This document shows, piece after piece, positions 52,852 through 63,466 of a DNA stretch of 64,000 nucleotides. A program made the translations under genes and the position numbers. The first letter of the stretch is position 1. Every line of letters starts with the position of its first letter. Under the pieces are notes generated by a model that ran no database searches, was not told the origin of the DNA, and saw only the letters and a program-made list of their open reading frames with translations. Source of the DNA: Lunularia cruciata (Eukaryota; Streptophyta; Marchantiopsida; Lunulariales; Lunulariaceae); contig OX419761.1 in NCBI GenBank assembly GCA_948567375.1, forward strand, positions 25,856,501 to 25,920,500. The letters run 5' to 3'.

Positions 52852-53591
52852 TGTAATACTCCGAGGACAAGAGAAGAGAGAAAACACAAATTGCACACTC
52901 AAACATTCGATGCCCCAAGGGAGCACTTCTCTTTATTATATAGACAAAGAGGATCTCCTACAAGGAAGCTCCACCATAGGATTAGGGACACAGATAGGTG
53001 ACATGTCAGCAAGCTCCACCCTTGGATTACTTACTTGGATGGGTGACCTGTCTGGTCTAGGTCCTATCTGGTTGGTCAAACGAGCTTTGACCGGAGGGAA
53101 TCTTTTAGGGAATCTTCTTGTAGGAATCTCAGAATCACATGAGTAAGGTACCGTTGGAAAGCTCTCGACGAGACAAAACAGGGGGAGGGAAGGCCAGCCT
53201 TTCATCCATTAGGGGGGGGGGGATCTGCACATTTTCGAGACCTAATTCATCCGTTTAGGCCTCCGAAATTGCCTTCAAAGATTTCAGGCATATTTCGGTT
53301 CCTACTCTATTAGTATAAGTCCCCTTTTGGTGATACCTCTTTCTGATCTATTTAGTCCATCATGTGTAACATCCTTCCAGATGTTACCAAACCAATTCTC
53401 ACCTTTAAATCATATGTCTAGCTATTGGTTCTAAGGTTCTCAAGTCTATTTTGGTTTCTGCCCTATTAGTAGAAGTACTCTTTTGGTGATACTTCTATCT
53501 GATCTATTTTGACCATCATATATAACATCATTCTAGATGTTACCAAACCAAATTTCACATCTAGATCATATGGCTAACCCTTGGTATTACA
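52852..53591 (-). repeat. Chromovirus 5' LTR
   Basis: 740 bp, same termini as the partner LTR. It drives transcription toward lower coordinates. It is followed on the right by the target duplicate CATAA and resumption of LINE ORF1. Confidence 0.93.
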
Positions 53592-53725
53592 CATAAGGAA
53601 GCAAAGAAGCTTTTGAGTTCCTTGTGGAAGTCATTCACTTTTTTGTACATTTCAACAAGCTATTGCTATTTTGAGGCTATATCAGCAATGTATTGCACCA
53701 TCTTGGAGACTTCCATTCTAGACTC
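53592..53725 (-). pseudogene. LINE ORF1 N-terminus (split by the chromovirus)
   Basis: The minus strand reads MEVSKMVQ and then continues to KKVNDFHKELKSFFA up to the CATAA site, matching 62198-62320 of the plus-strand LINE copy. A TAG sits at codon 17, as it does in the other copy. Confidence 0.8.
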
Positions 53726-54890
53726 TCCAAAATGCTACTATGAGATTATATCCTCTACATTCACTCAAGCTCTATGATTTCTTAGAAAACTCTTGAAAGT
53801 TTGGTTTGCAAAATCTGAATTTTTTTTATAGATTTCAAATTCCATGGTTTCCATTTAAAAAAATAGAACTCTACATGAATCTATCCACCAATTGCTCTTT
53901 AAATAAATATTTTCCTAAACCAAAAATCTACTCATTTGGATTTGTAAAAAATATATAAACTTTTGAATCTGCACTTTCCTACATGAAATTTTTGAAATTT
54001 TACAGATTTCAAATGCAGAAATTCACAACCTTCACCATAGAGCTCAAATTCTACAAGTAAGGTCTTAATCAAAAGCTTTTGAAAACCTCTTTCAAAAGAA
54101 TCAAACATCAATTCATTTGAGTGAATAGTACAAAGTTATGGTCTCTAGAGTTTGTTGTACTTAACTTCTAAATCTAATTGAAAAAATAAATTCAAATGCT
54201 TATAACTTCAAGCACAAATTGCATGAGAATATTTTCAATCAATAGCACCTGACAAGATAATTTTAATGAATCCAAGATCAACTCATTTGAAAATGTGAGT
54301 CCAAAGTTCCAATCTCTAAAAGTTGCAGATGTGAGCACCACCAAGGGCACATAATCACAGAATGATGAAACTCAGAACTTGCTTCACATGACTCCAACTT
54401 CAACAATAAAGGACTCAATAGAAATATCTTTCATAGGTGTTCCTAATGATCATAATATTGAAACATTTGGACATGGGACTAGAAAGTTACAACATTTCAA
54501 AATTGCAACTCCAAACTCTAAAATCTCCCAAATGTACTAGAATTTGAATCTATGCAACTTTGTACTTGAATGCAAGGTGTTAACGTGCTTGGTAAAAATC
54601 AAAAGATTTTGCCAAGGTGCATCCACTGCCACAAAAATCACTCAATTTGGACACCATGTGAAATAGTTACAAACTCTCAAAATGGACTCCATATGAGGAA
54701 ATTCAATTAATCTTAACTTTGAGTACAAGGCTCAAATTGTTGCAAGCTTGGTATCTATGGAGAGCTCTTGGCAAGGTGCTTCTAGCAAGACCAAAACTGT
54801 AGTGTTTTAACATGTATGAATTGAGATATGGCTTGCCAAAATTTTGGGACTCCTCTCCTCTCAAACTTTCGGATCCTCTCAATGATGTGG
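53726..54890 (-). repeat. LINE 5' leader, tandem ~178 bp modules
   Basis: The anchor (C/A)TCATTTGGA recurs near 53931, 54111, 54282, 54464, 54642 and 54805 (spacings about 180, 171, 182, 178, 163). Each unit also has a CAAGGTGC(A/T)TC(C/T) type block. It ends near CTCTCCTCTCAAACTTTCGGA, matching the outer end of the plus-strand copy near 61140. Confidence 0.75.
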
Positions 54891-55590
54891 AACATTTTAA
54901 ATAAAATCATGATTGCACTAGCAAGAAACACGTTTAGAAGAATAATGAATTCAATTATATTGTCACCTTTATTATGAGATTTAGTTTGGATCCATGAATG
55001 AAGGTTGAAGAAAAATTGGGCTCTTATTTTAAAGTCCTATTAAATAGCTTAGAATTGGAAGGACAAGTCCAAGATGAGAGTGTCACTACTAATAAGATAA
55101 AATGCTGATGGACTACTTGTGGTGCTATCATTTCTTTGAAATTTGCTTTGGTTGATCAAATCATGCTTAGTGCTAGGGAAAGACCATGGAGATCAGTATT
55201 TATTAGGATAATACCCCCAAAGGAAGGTGGCACTCATAGTTGTGTCATAGAAGTTATGACAAGTAGCACTTGGAGGGATGTAGAATGATCTTGAATGCTT
55301 GTAAGACAATAAGCACTTGGAGTACTTCCCAATTGGGTGCTTATAGGCTTGAGTGCTAAGTACTCCATTGGCACTTGTACTTAAGCACTACCATGATTGA
55401 ATGCATGCAAAACTAGCTGGAATTTATGCCAAGAGCCGATACACTCAAGACAACTATTAGCACTTGGCAAGCAATTTTAACACATGGGAACTAAGTAGGG
55501 GAGAATTATTTGCATGTGGGAGAATGACACATGACCAAAGATGCACTACATATTCCTTTCCATGTGTGGATGGTAAGTGTTTGCCTACTT
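54891..55590. other. Spacer between LINE and gypsy relics
   Basis: No gene. At 55265-55465 short AGCACTTGG and related GTGCTAAG/GGCACTTG motifs recur on both strands, perhaps the remains of LTR or satellite sequence. Confidence 0.45.
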
Positions 55591-56925
55591 GTCACGCCAT
55601 TTGTAGTTCCGCATCTAGCTGCTTGAACACTAGAGTTCCAGTGATAGTAGTTAGAGTTATTCTAGTAGTTTCTCAAGGACTACTTTCTGACAGTCTGATT
55701 TGGTGTTCGGGGTACTGACTTCACGGTGGGGCCCACCGTCACTTTGCACCGTTTGCACCATCGAGTGTGCCATCAGCGGGACCGTTAGGGTTCCAGTGCT
55801 AGCTCAAGTCCAAGGGGGTATAATTTCAAAGTGAGCTCCAGAGAGCTCACTTCTCTGATGTTGAGCCTTCAAGTTCTTGGCTATGGTGGACAGAGGCCGG
55901 CGAGCGTCACCTGGATTCTCTATGCTTGAGTGGGTGTGACTTGACTATAATCAGTGCCTAATTGTTAGAAGTTTATAGAGTGACAGATCAAGTACTGATC
56001 TGAGTTGAGTTGAGTTGAGAGTGTTTAGCAATCTGATTACATCAGAGAAATGAAGTCAGGGGGAAATCGGGTGCAGGAACGTTGAGTGTTGGTGGTATCT
56101 CCAAGCTCGGTGGATCGTGGTAGCTTGATTCAAGTTCTGTGTTTCCCTAGTGTGCAGAAGCTCGTTCAAGTGATGCAAATTTGGCAGTTAGTCGGACGGT
56201 GTGCGGAAGCGCTGGCCAAATTTTGAGCAAAGAAGGAGCAATTTTTGAGCAGTGTTGTGATTTTGAGCTCAGGAGGTGAAGGCAGGACTAATCTGTTGTG
56301 AGTTGGGCTCAGAAAGTCAAATTGAAGGTGGAGTTGGGAAGCTCTTCTCATGAAATTGTGATTTGGAAAAACCCGTTTTGTCAATTTGGCTCGAGTGGAA
56401 AGTTAGCAGGGGATTTGGCGGACAACCATCTTTAGGGTTTATGTCAAATTTTGGTTGGGATTTATGTCAGATTTTGGCCAGATTTGGAGGAGTTTTGCTA
56501 GTTTGGAGGACTTTTGCAGATTTGGAGAAGTTTTGCCAATTTTGGAGGAGGTTCAAAGTGGCAACAAGAAAGGCCTCATTTGGCTGAATTTTGGCGTTTT
56601 GAGGCTTCGGGCTATGAGAGGCTACGAAGGCCTAGAAGGGTCAGCTTGCTGGCGTGAGGCTAGCTAGTTTAGAGTAGATCTTGGTCATTGGTTGGCAAAA
56701 TCTGCCTTTCCTGCTAGATTGTGTGCAACAGGGTTTGAACCCTAGATCTCTTGTTCCTAGACTGGTGCCCTAGCCAACTGGTCCACCCTTACTTGTTGTC
56801 CTAATGACTGCGCCACTGTTATCTATACACATGTAGCTTTGGCTAGGAGAGGCAGTTTGATCCCATTCTTGGTGATCCTGGTAGCTTAGGACTTAGTACG
56901 AACTACTCTTATGTCAAATGCCAAA
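55591..56925 (+). repeat. Probable 5' LTR and leader of a methyltransferase-carrying gypsy element
   Basis: A TGTCACGCC start at 55591 and about 400 bp of homology to the LTR-like segment at 1460-1870. A degenerate initiator-tRNA-like primer site (TGGTGGCAGAGT, three mismatches to TGGTATCAGAGC) at 56926-56937 would place the LTR end just before it. The right boundary is inferred only. A tRNA-like fossil lies inside. Confidence 0.5.
56716..56790 (-). other. tRNA-like relic with A and B boxes
   Basis: On the minus strand TGGACCAGTTGGC (A-box like, complement of 56773-56785) is followed 31 bases later by GGTTCAAACCC (B box, complement of 56731-56741). The T-arm can fold, but the acceptor and anticodon stems do not pair. 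It is therefore not a functional tRNA gene; a tRNA or SINE fossil is likely. Confidence 0.5.
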
Positions 56926-57250
56926 TGGTGGCAGAGTCAATCCCGTGTTGTGTTATGAGATGGAGGGTTTTTGTTTAGATTTCTTGTGATTGGATCCCCT
57001 CCATTCTCTACTTCGTATTTGTGTACCACATTTGTGTGAGGTGCCCTGACTTTTGAGCGTTGGTGCTCTGGTGTGCTCTCGGTGGTGAGGCTGGAGTGAT
57101 GACCAGTCAGACTACCTTTGTTTCTCTTTGGTGAGGCAAGAAGTGATGACTTGCAGATTGTGAGAGTGTGTGTTATGATGGCAGGTTACATGTTGCCCTT
57201 CCCCTAGTGTAGTTATCTCGGTTAGAGTTACATTAGTGGGTGGTGTCTAG

Positions 57251-58650
57251 TTGGTGTTGGCACGTGGTAGTGTTGGCACTTGGTGGGGCACTTGTGGTTG
57301 CGACTTGCGGTTGCAGTTGGTGGTTCGGGTTTGCTGTTGCAGTTACGTGGTCACGACGGAGTTCTTTGGAGATTCGAGAGGGGTTAGCCCTGTAGTACAT
57401 AGTGGGTTTACTTGGAGTGGTGCTCGGTATCAGCCTGTATCTCAGGTCCCAGTGAGGGAGGAGATTGACTCTAAGTTGGAGTTTGACACAAGAGCTGATT
57501 CAGTTGAGAGTGCACTTGGTGTGTCCGCACCGTTGTTGTGGGACATGGACAAGATTTATGGGGCCTCCAAAGGCCCTAGGTGTTACTCTGGTACAGTGGG
57601 TACCATTGAGTTGGATGACTTCATCCAGGAGTTTGATAGTTGGTGTGATCTGCAGCAGATGCGGAACCCGACTTTGTTCACACCCTTCATAGCATGGAAG
57701 GGGTTGTTCTAACATCTGGAGGGTCCGCCGATGGATGACTACCATGAGTTCAGGAGAGTTCATTTGGAGGAGATTGAGTTATGGAGACAGTATTGGTCTC
57801 TACACTATGTCTCCATCACTTCAGGCTCGGTGGCCAGGTGTAGATTGGCTGTACCCACGAGTTCTAGCTCGAGTAGTGTTGGTGGAGCTAGTGGAGGTGC
57901 ACTAGCTGGAGATAGTGCTACTACAAGTGGAGGTACCGCTAAAGGAGGTGGGGTGGTACCGGGGTTTAACCCCATGGTGGAGTTCTTCTTATGTTTGAGG
58001 TAGAACTACCAGGGAGTGCGGACTGACAAGCTGAGGAGCTTGCAGGAGTTCTAGCGGAGGGTTGGAGAGAGCCTACGCAAGGCAAACACTTGCATGAGGT
58101 GGCTGATCAGTTTCACTCAGGGAGTTACTGAGGCCCAAGCAATCCAGTTGTGGTATGGGATACTGGACAAGGAGTTGCGACGTAGAGTTTGTGAAACTAT
58201 GTTGCTGTAGGCTACTTTGCCCACTTTGGTAGTAGTCTTTGGTTTGGCTGAGCGTATTGAGCTCAATATGGTGGAGGAGAGAGTGGTGACATCTGGATTT
58301 GGTAGAGAGACCTCATCCACGATTGTGACTTCTTCTAGAGTGCAGTAGAGTGCACCACGCCCAATTGGTTTTCAAGGACAGGGTGGACAGCCCAAATCCT
58401 ATGGAGCGAGTGGAGGGCCTAGTGGAGTTAGACCCTTACCCTCATTTTTGGGTCAACAGCAGCCAGTGAGTGGTGGTGTTGCTTGTTGGACTTGTGGTGG
58501 ACCTCACCATAGGAGAGAGTGTACTCAAGGCAGCGGACCTGATACCTTTGGTGCATCACAGCCAGCATAGAGGCAGTGTGAGCATTGCCACAGATTTGGT
58601 CACACTAGTGACCGGTGTTTTGACCTCCGGAGTTACGGAGTGGTAGGGCT
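57251..58650 (+). pseudogene. Gypsy gag with two zinc knuckles, decayed
   Basis: The capsid-like region includes GTIELDDFIQEFDSWCDLQQ (57600-57660) and RRVGESLRKANTCMRWL (near 58050-58110). The nucleocapsid part holds CWTCGGPHHRREC (CX2CX3HX4C, near 58490-58525) and CEHCHRFGHTSDRC (CX2CX4HX4C, near 58578-58620). Several stops interrupt it (58003-58005, 58052-58054 and others). Related to the gypsy relic at the left edge of the window by LTR homology. Confidence 0.75.
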
Positions 58651-58653
58651 GCT

Positions 58654-59860
58654 ATGGCAGGTAGTAGAGGAGCTCCAGTTCATGGAGGACGAGGTGGTGG
58701 TAGAAGATCTACACCTAGTAGGGGTGTAGTACCTGCCCTTACTTCTGACACATATATGGCTACTCAGATTGAGCAGTTGGAGCAGAGATTGGCTAGTATG
58801 GCTATTGCTCAGAGGAGATCAGATTCGGGTGCTGAGGCTTCCGCCTCATATGTTGGTGATAGAGATGCTTTGGACTTCATGTGCGGAGCAACACATGTAG
58901 ATGCATCTGCAGCAGTGACTAGGAGTGCAGTACGTGCTCCAGAGCCTAGAGGAGCATCAATGGAGTTGGACCCACAGAGAGGAGACGTTGGGAGACAGGT
59001 CAGACTTCCTTAGTCTTTCACGCTATCTGAGGCATTGCAAACGACATCCATGGTTCCTAGACGTCCCAGTGCAGGTGTGGTAGGTAGTGATGGAGTACAT
59101 GATGGACTATCTACTAGTCAGCCACCTGCTACTACACAGACTAAGTCTAGCATGATGTTGGGGGCGGCTCAGCTGATTATGCGGCATCCTTTGTTTTCAG
59201 CCAGTGACATGTTTACATTGGGAGTTGATCCAACCCCAATGTTTCGGTTGGCTGCCACATTGTGTGAGAGTAGGGATGGTGCAATTCCTACTACTAGAGC
59301 AGAGGTGGTTGGTAGTAGAGCTGACTTGGTTGAGGAGCATGGGATCTGTTCAGCAACCAATGGTTTATGGCAGGCAGCAACGGCTAGACTGGAGGAGTTG
59401 CCAGCTAGACCGGCCTTTGAGAGAGCACGGTTTACACATGGTGTTGTCCTATTGGATAACCAGAGGGGGATTTTTTGTTTGGTGGGACCTTTAGGGAAGG
59501 TCTATACACCACAAAGAGTCTTGTTAGACTTTGGTGCGTAGCCCCTTATGTTGGGGAAGGCTGCAGTTGTCGGTCTGGAGTTATGAAAGACCGATGTAGA
59601 GAGGTGTCCATTTCAGATCCAGACATCTCTTGGTGGTGGTTTGACACAGTACATCACACGAGGAGAGCTTGTTGTCCAGGTTCAGCCTGGTCATCCGACT
59701 GATAGCTCGGTGGTGAGAGCTTAAGCTATTGCAACGATAGTTGAGTCATATGATGTGCTAGTTGGGAGAGCAATGTTATACCCCATGGGTTTCAGCATTG
59801 ACTATTGGGAGGAGACAACCTCTTATAGACCTGGTTGGCAGTCTAGTGAGGGACGGGTAT
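58654..59860 (+). pseudogene. Gypsy protease region, decayed
   Basis: 58654-59013 encodes a Gly/Arg-rich linker with a short coiled-coil-like QIEQLEQRLASMAIAQ. The retropepsin lies at 59500-59860. VLLDFGA is followed by a stop and PLMLGKAA, where the active site would read DxGAxPLMLG. CPFQIQTSLGGG, ESYDVLVGRAMLYPMGF and SYRPGWQSSEGR follow. At least three in-frame stops are present. Confidence 0.7.
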
Positions 59861-60179
59861 GTCGCCTACTAGTATGCTTCAGTAGTGGAAGTCTTGGCTC
59901 ACTAAAGTCTGGGACCATGGCAGCATCAATTTTAGCTTTCAGCGGTGTAGTTACTTGGCTTGGTGACTTGTTGGAGGAGAACGCCCATGCAGAGGATACT
60001 CCAGTACCAGAGGAGATCACTCAGCTTTGGAGTACGAGTGGGATTGTTCCATCCACCTTGGATGTTCCATTGTGGAGTTCAGAGGAGGCATTGCAGTAGC
60101 ATGCAGATCAGTTGGTGCAGTAGGCTTGGAGTGGAGCCTTTGTACCATCAGGGGATGAGTGTGAGGATGAGCCTCCAGA

Positions 60180-60965
60180 GGCGATTACTTTGACACCTCT
60201 GGATACCACACTCATTGCTTGGCAGTATCCAGTAAAGGGGATATACCTATTGGAGTTGTTTGGTGGGATCAGCATCGGACTAGCTGCGGTGTTACAAGCG
60301 GGTATTCGAATACAGAGGTACTTGTATGTAGAGAGAGATGAGACTGCTAGGCGAGTCTCTCTACATCATGTGGCACACTTGGCCTATTGGTATCCGGAGT
60401 TATTATCGATGTCAGCAGTCAAAGGTTACCAAAAGGCCCTACCAAGAGACATTTCCTTACTGGGGGCGCATGACCTAGAGAGACATGGGCCTATTCACTT
60501 GGTGATTTCTGGATGGCCATGTCAGGGACATACACGTGCAGGCTACGGTTTGGGTCTTCAGGACCTTGTTCTGGTGTGTTTTGGGAGATGTTATGGATAC
60601 TACGACATCTCCAGGTTCATCAGTCTGTTTCTTGAGCTTACCTTTTGGAGAACGTTCCATTGATGGGTGATTCTGGCACTAGAGTGGTGGCGAGTACACA
60701 TTAGGTCCATTCTTGGATGGGACCTGCTATATTGTTAGATGCAGCCAGAGTGGGATCACGGGCTCATCGTCTTCGTCTTTGGTGGACAAACCTCTTACCC
60801 AGAGAGATTCTACAGCGTGCTTATGATGGGATTCAACGACTGGATCACATTCTTGTTGATGATATCTTGGATGTTGGGCATAAGTCTCAAACAGTGGTAG
60901 TGGCTGATAGGTCACCTATGGCAGTGGTGAACCTAGTTTGTCATAATAGGCTAGAAACACAATAC
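60180..60965 (+). pseudogene. Retrotransposon-borne C5 cytosine methyltransferase domain (DNMT3/DRM-like), decayed
   Basis: Directly after the protease region and in its orientation. Motif I LLELFGGISIGLAAVL (near 60250) and then RYLYVERDETARR (SAM site). GPIHLVISGWPCQGHTRAG (60485-60545) contains motif IV with the PCQ catalytic cysteine. YLLENVP (60639-60659) is motif VI (ENV). DAARVGSRAHRLRLWWTNL (60738-60795) is the motif VIII region. The order I-IV-VI-VIII and the AHR(x)R...W form resemble DNMT3/DRM-type de novo methyltransferases, which add methyl groups to C5 of cytosine in DNA. A one-base loss near 60566 puts motifs VI and VIII in another frame, and stops lie near 60630 and 60699. Homology ends near 60965, before the RT/integrase half expected of the element. 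Inferred to be part of the gypsy polyprotein, not a host gene. Confidence 0.82.
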
Positions 60966-61099
60966 AAAACACATGAAATGTGAGCCTAGGGCATCTAACC
61001 AATCTGTAACAAATTGGTCCGATGTAAACTAATCTTCATCATATACTTCTCTAATCCTAAAGCTTCAATTTTTAAGAGAGTATAGAAATCACTACAAGT

Positions 61100-62197
61100 A
61101 ATCTGAAACAATGAAACAAATGAAACAAAGTTTGAGAGGAGTTCGAAAGTTTGAGAGGAGGGGAGTCTTGAAAGTTTGAGAAGCCATATCTCTCTACATA
61201 CATGTCCAGACGTTGCGGTTTTGGTCTCGTTCGAAGCACCTTGCCAAGAGCTTTCCATAGCCACCAAGATTGTATCATTTTGAGCTTTGTGCGAAACGTT
61301 ATGAGTGATTTAAATTTCTCACATAAGAGCTAGACTTGAGAGTTTGAATCTTTATCAAATGGTGTCCAAATGGAGTGATTTGTGTGGCATTGGAAGCGCC
61401 TCTAGAAGCTCTTTCGATTGATACCAGGCACGCTTGCAGAGCACATATACAAAGAAAATTATGAAGATTTGAATTCTGCCATCTCTTGGGGATTTTAGGG
61501 TTTGAGCTCAATTTTCAACACCTTATAACTTTTTGGTTCCATGTCCAAATCTTTCAATCTTGGCCTGATTGAAAACAGCTGTGAAAATGCTTTCTTTTGA
61601 ATATCTGCTTGCTGAAGTTGGAATTCTATGGAAGAAGTTTCGAAATTCATCAATCTGTGTTCTTGTGCGGTTGGTGTTGCTCAAATATTCAACTTTCAGA
61701 GGCTGGAACTTTCGACTTACATCTTCAAATGAGGTGATCTTTGTCTCATTAGAAGCATCTTGTCAAGAGCTATTGATTGAAATTGTTTTCATAGAATTTA
61801 AAGCTTTGTGCTTGAAGTTATGAGCATTTGAATTCTATGATTCAATGAGGTTTAGAAGTTTACCATAGATAACTCTAGAAGCCATAACTTCATGTCTATT
61901 GGCTCAAATGAGTTCATTTTTTATTCATTGGATAGAATTTCTCAAGAGCTTTTGATTGAGTCATCAGTTGTAGATTTTGAAGTACTGTAGCCAAGGTTAT
62001 GAATTTTTGAAATCTGCAAGATTTCAAAATTTTCATGTAGGAAAAACTCAAATTCAAAAGTTTGTAACTTTTGATTTACAAGTCCAAAGGAGTAGATTTT
62101 TGGTTCATGAGAAAAATTTATTGTAGAGCTATTGGTGTTCACAGAGCTTGAGTGAACCAAAGGATACATTCTCATAGTATCAGTTAGAACTTTTAGA
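61100..62197 (+). repeat. LINE 5' leader, tandem ~178 bp modules, plus orientation
   Basis: The anchor TGTCCAAATGGAGTGATTT and its variants recur near 61204, 61362, 61544, 61724, 61904 and 62082 (mostly about 178-180 apart). Each unit carries TCATTAGAAGCATCTTG-like and AAGAGCT(A/T)TTGATTGA-like blocks and a TTATGAG(C/T)(A/G)-like end. It leads straight into ORF1. Confidence 0.8.
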
Positions 62198-63037
62198 ATG
62201 GAAGCTTCCAAGATGATACAAGACATTGGTGAGATAGCTTCAAAATAGCAACAACTTGCTAAAATGTATAGAAAAGCAAATGACTTCCACAAGGAACTCA
62301 AGAGCTTTTTTGCCCCCATGTCTCAATGCATGAACACTCTTATGGCAGATTTGCAAACCGTAAGAGCTGATGTCTTGACTGTGAAAGAATCTCTCAATTC
62401 GATCACCGTAGATATCCAAGAACTCAAGAAGAGTAGCTGTTTGATGTTAGATTCCACCAAGGGTATGGTGGATGTTACTGAGAAGGTTGCTTCCTTGGGA
62501 GCACAAGCCACCAACATTGCTTCACACAATGGAGGGCTGCAAGAGATGGTTGACACATTAGAGGTCAAGATGAAGTCATATGCCGAAGCTACGAAGGTGG
62601 CTCAAATCTCTTACTTGCAAGAGCATGAGACTGAGAAGGAGAACCAATTGGTCAGAATGAAGAACTTGAGGATTTCAGGTTTGCCAGAGGCTGAGAAGGA
62701 AGACACCAAGGCCATAGTGTGTGAGTTTATTGCTGATTCTTTGAGAGTCCATGATCCTCAAATTTTGCAAGCATATAGATTGGGACAACAAGGTGCACAA
62801 CCAAGAAGCATTTTGGTGAGGTTTGGCTCAGAAACTCAAAGGAATGCAATGATGGGGAACAAAGCTATACTAAAGGGGCGGCATATCTGGTTGGACCCTG
62901 ATCTCACACCTCTCCAATGGCAAGCAAAGAAGGGAGAATTAGCAAAGGTGAAGGAGGCTCAACAAGCAGGCTTTGTTGCATTCTTGAGAGATAATAGAGC
63001 TGTGATTACTCAAAAGAAATTGCCAGCTACAACATAG
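62198..63037 (+). pseudogene. LINE ORF1 (coiled coil plus RRM-like), near-intact
   Basis: ATG at 62198, TAG at codon 17 (62246-62248), then open from ATG 62264 to 63034 (257 residues). A heptad-rich region (MADLQTVRADVLTVKESLN to LDSTKGMVDV) suggests a trimerising coiled coil. An RRM-like fold follows: LRISGLPE, then LQAYRLGQ, RSILVRF, RNAMMGNKAIL and IWLDPDLTPLQ. A basic, helical tail ends the protein (KKGELAKVKEAQQAGFVAFL). This is the RNA-binding ORF1 type of plant LINEs. The stop at 63035 is TAG, directly in frame with the endonuclease. Confidence 0.85.
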
Positions 63038-63466
63038 CAATTCCAGACCCTTAGAGTGTTTTTTTGGAATGTTCATGGTCTCACACATACCAAGTACACT
63101 AGCGCTAAGCCTTTGTGGGATGATGCTGATCTGATCAATCTTGTGGAGACATGGGAACATGAAGGAAACACCATTCAAGACATTGAAGGATTCACTCTTG
63201 TTGGTTCAACCTGGAACAAGCGGAGACAACACAAAGGAAGGGGCTTTGGAGGTATTGCTACTTACGTCAGATTTGGCTTTGAGAAATCAGTCTCTTTGAT
63301 AGGTCAAGATTCAAGTGGACAATACCAATGGCTGAGGATTGGAGGAGTTGCCACACCTTGCTTCATTGTTGTTTGTTACTTTGCTCTGTTGACATCACCA
63401 ATCTATTCAAGTGGAGTTCTCAACACCATACAACCTTGCCATTCCTTGACAAAGGATGTGTTGGGG
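63038..63466 (+). pseudogene. LINE endonuclease N-terminal part, truncated
   Basis: Continues the ORF1 frame after one TAG: LRVFFWNVHGLTHTKY (catalytic Asn region), LINLVETWEHE (catalytic Glu), and RGFGGIATYVRFGFEK. There is no ATG between the ORF1 stop and the catalytic Asn. LINE homology stops at 63466, where a fold-back junction begins; the rest of the endonuclease and all of the RT are missing. Confidence 0.85.

Larger units (their letters stand above)
46981..53591 (-). mobile_element. Full-length Ty3/gypsy chromovirus, nested in LINE (TSD CATAA)
   Basis: 6611 bp, bounded by LTRs of 741 and 740 bp and a perfect target duplication CATAA (46976-46980 and 53592-53596). Coding strand is minus. 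It has a primer-binding site complementary to initiator Met-tRNA, a polypurine tract, gag with a CCHC knuckle, and pol in the order protease, RT, RNase H, integrase, chromodomain. This order and the chromodomain identify a chromovirus. LTR identity is about 98 percent by eye, so insertion is fairly recent. The interior carries several stop codons, so this copy is not autonomous. Confidence 0.95.

Noticed and set aside
56716-56790. Functional tRNA gene
   Set aside because: Acceptor and anticodon stems do not pair; only the A and B boxes and the T arm are tRNA-like.
60180-60965. Host DRM/CMT methyltransferase gene
   Set aside because: It follows gag and protease remnants on the same strand with the same decay, has no introns or UBA/chromo domain, and ends within transposon sequence.
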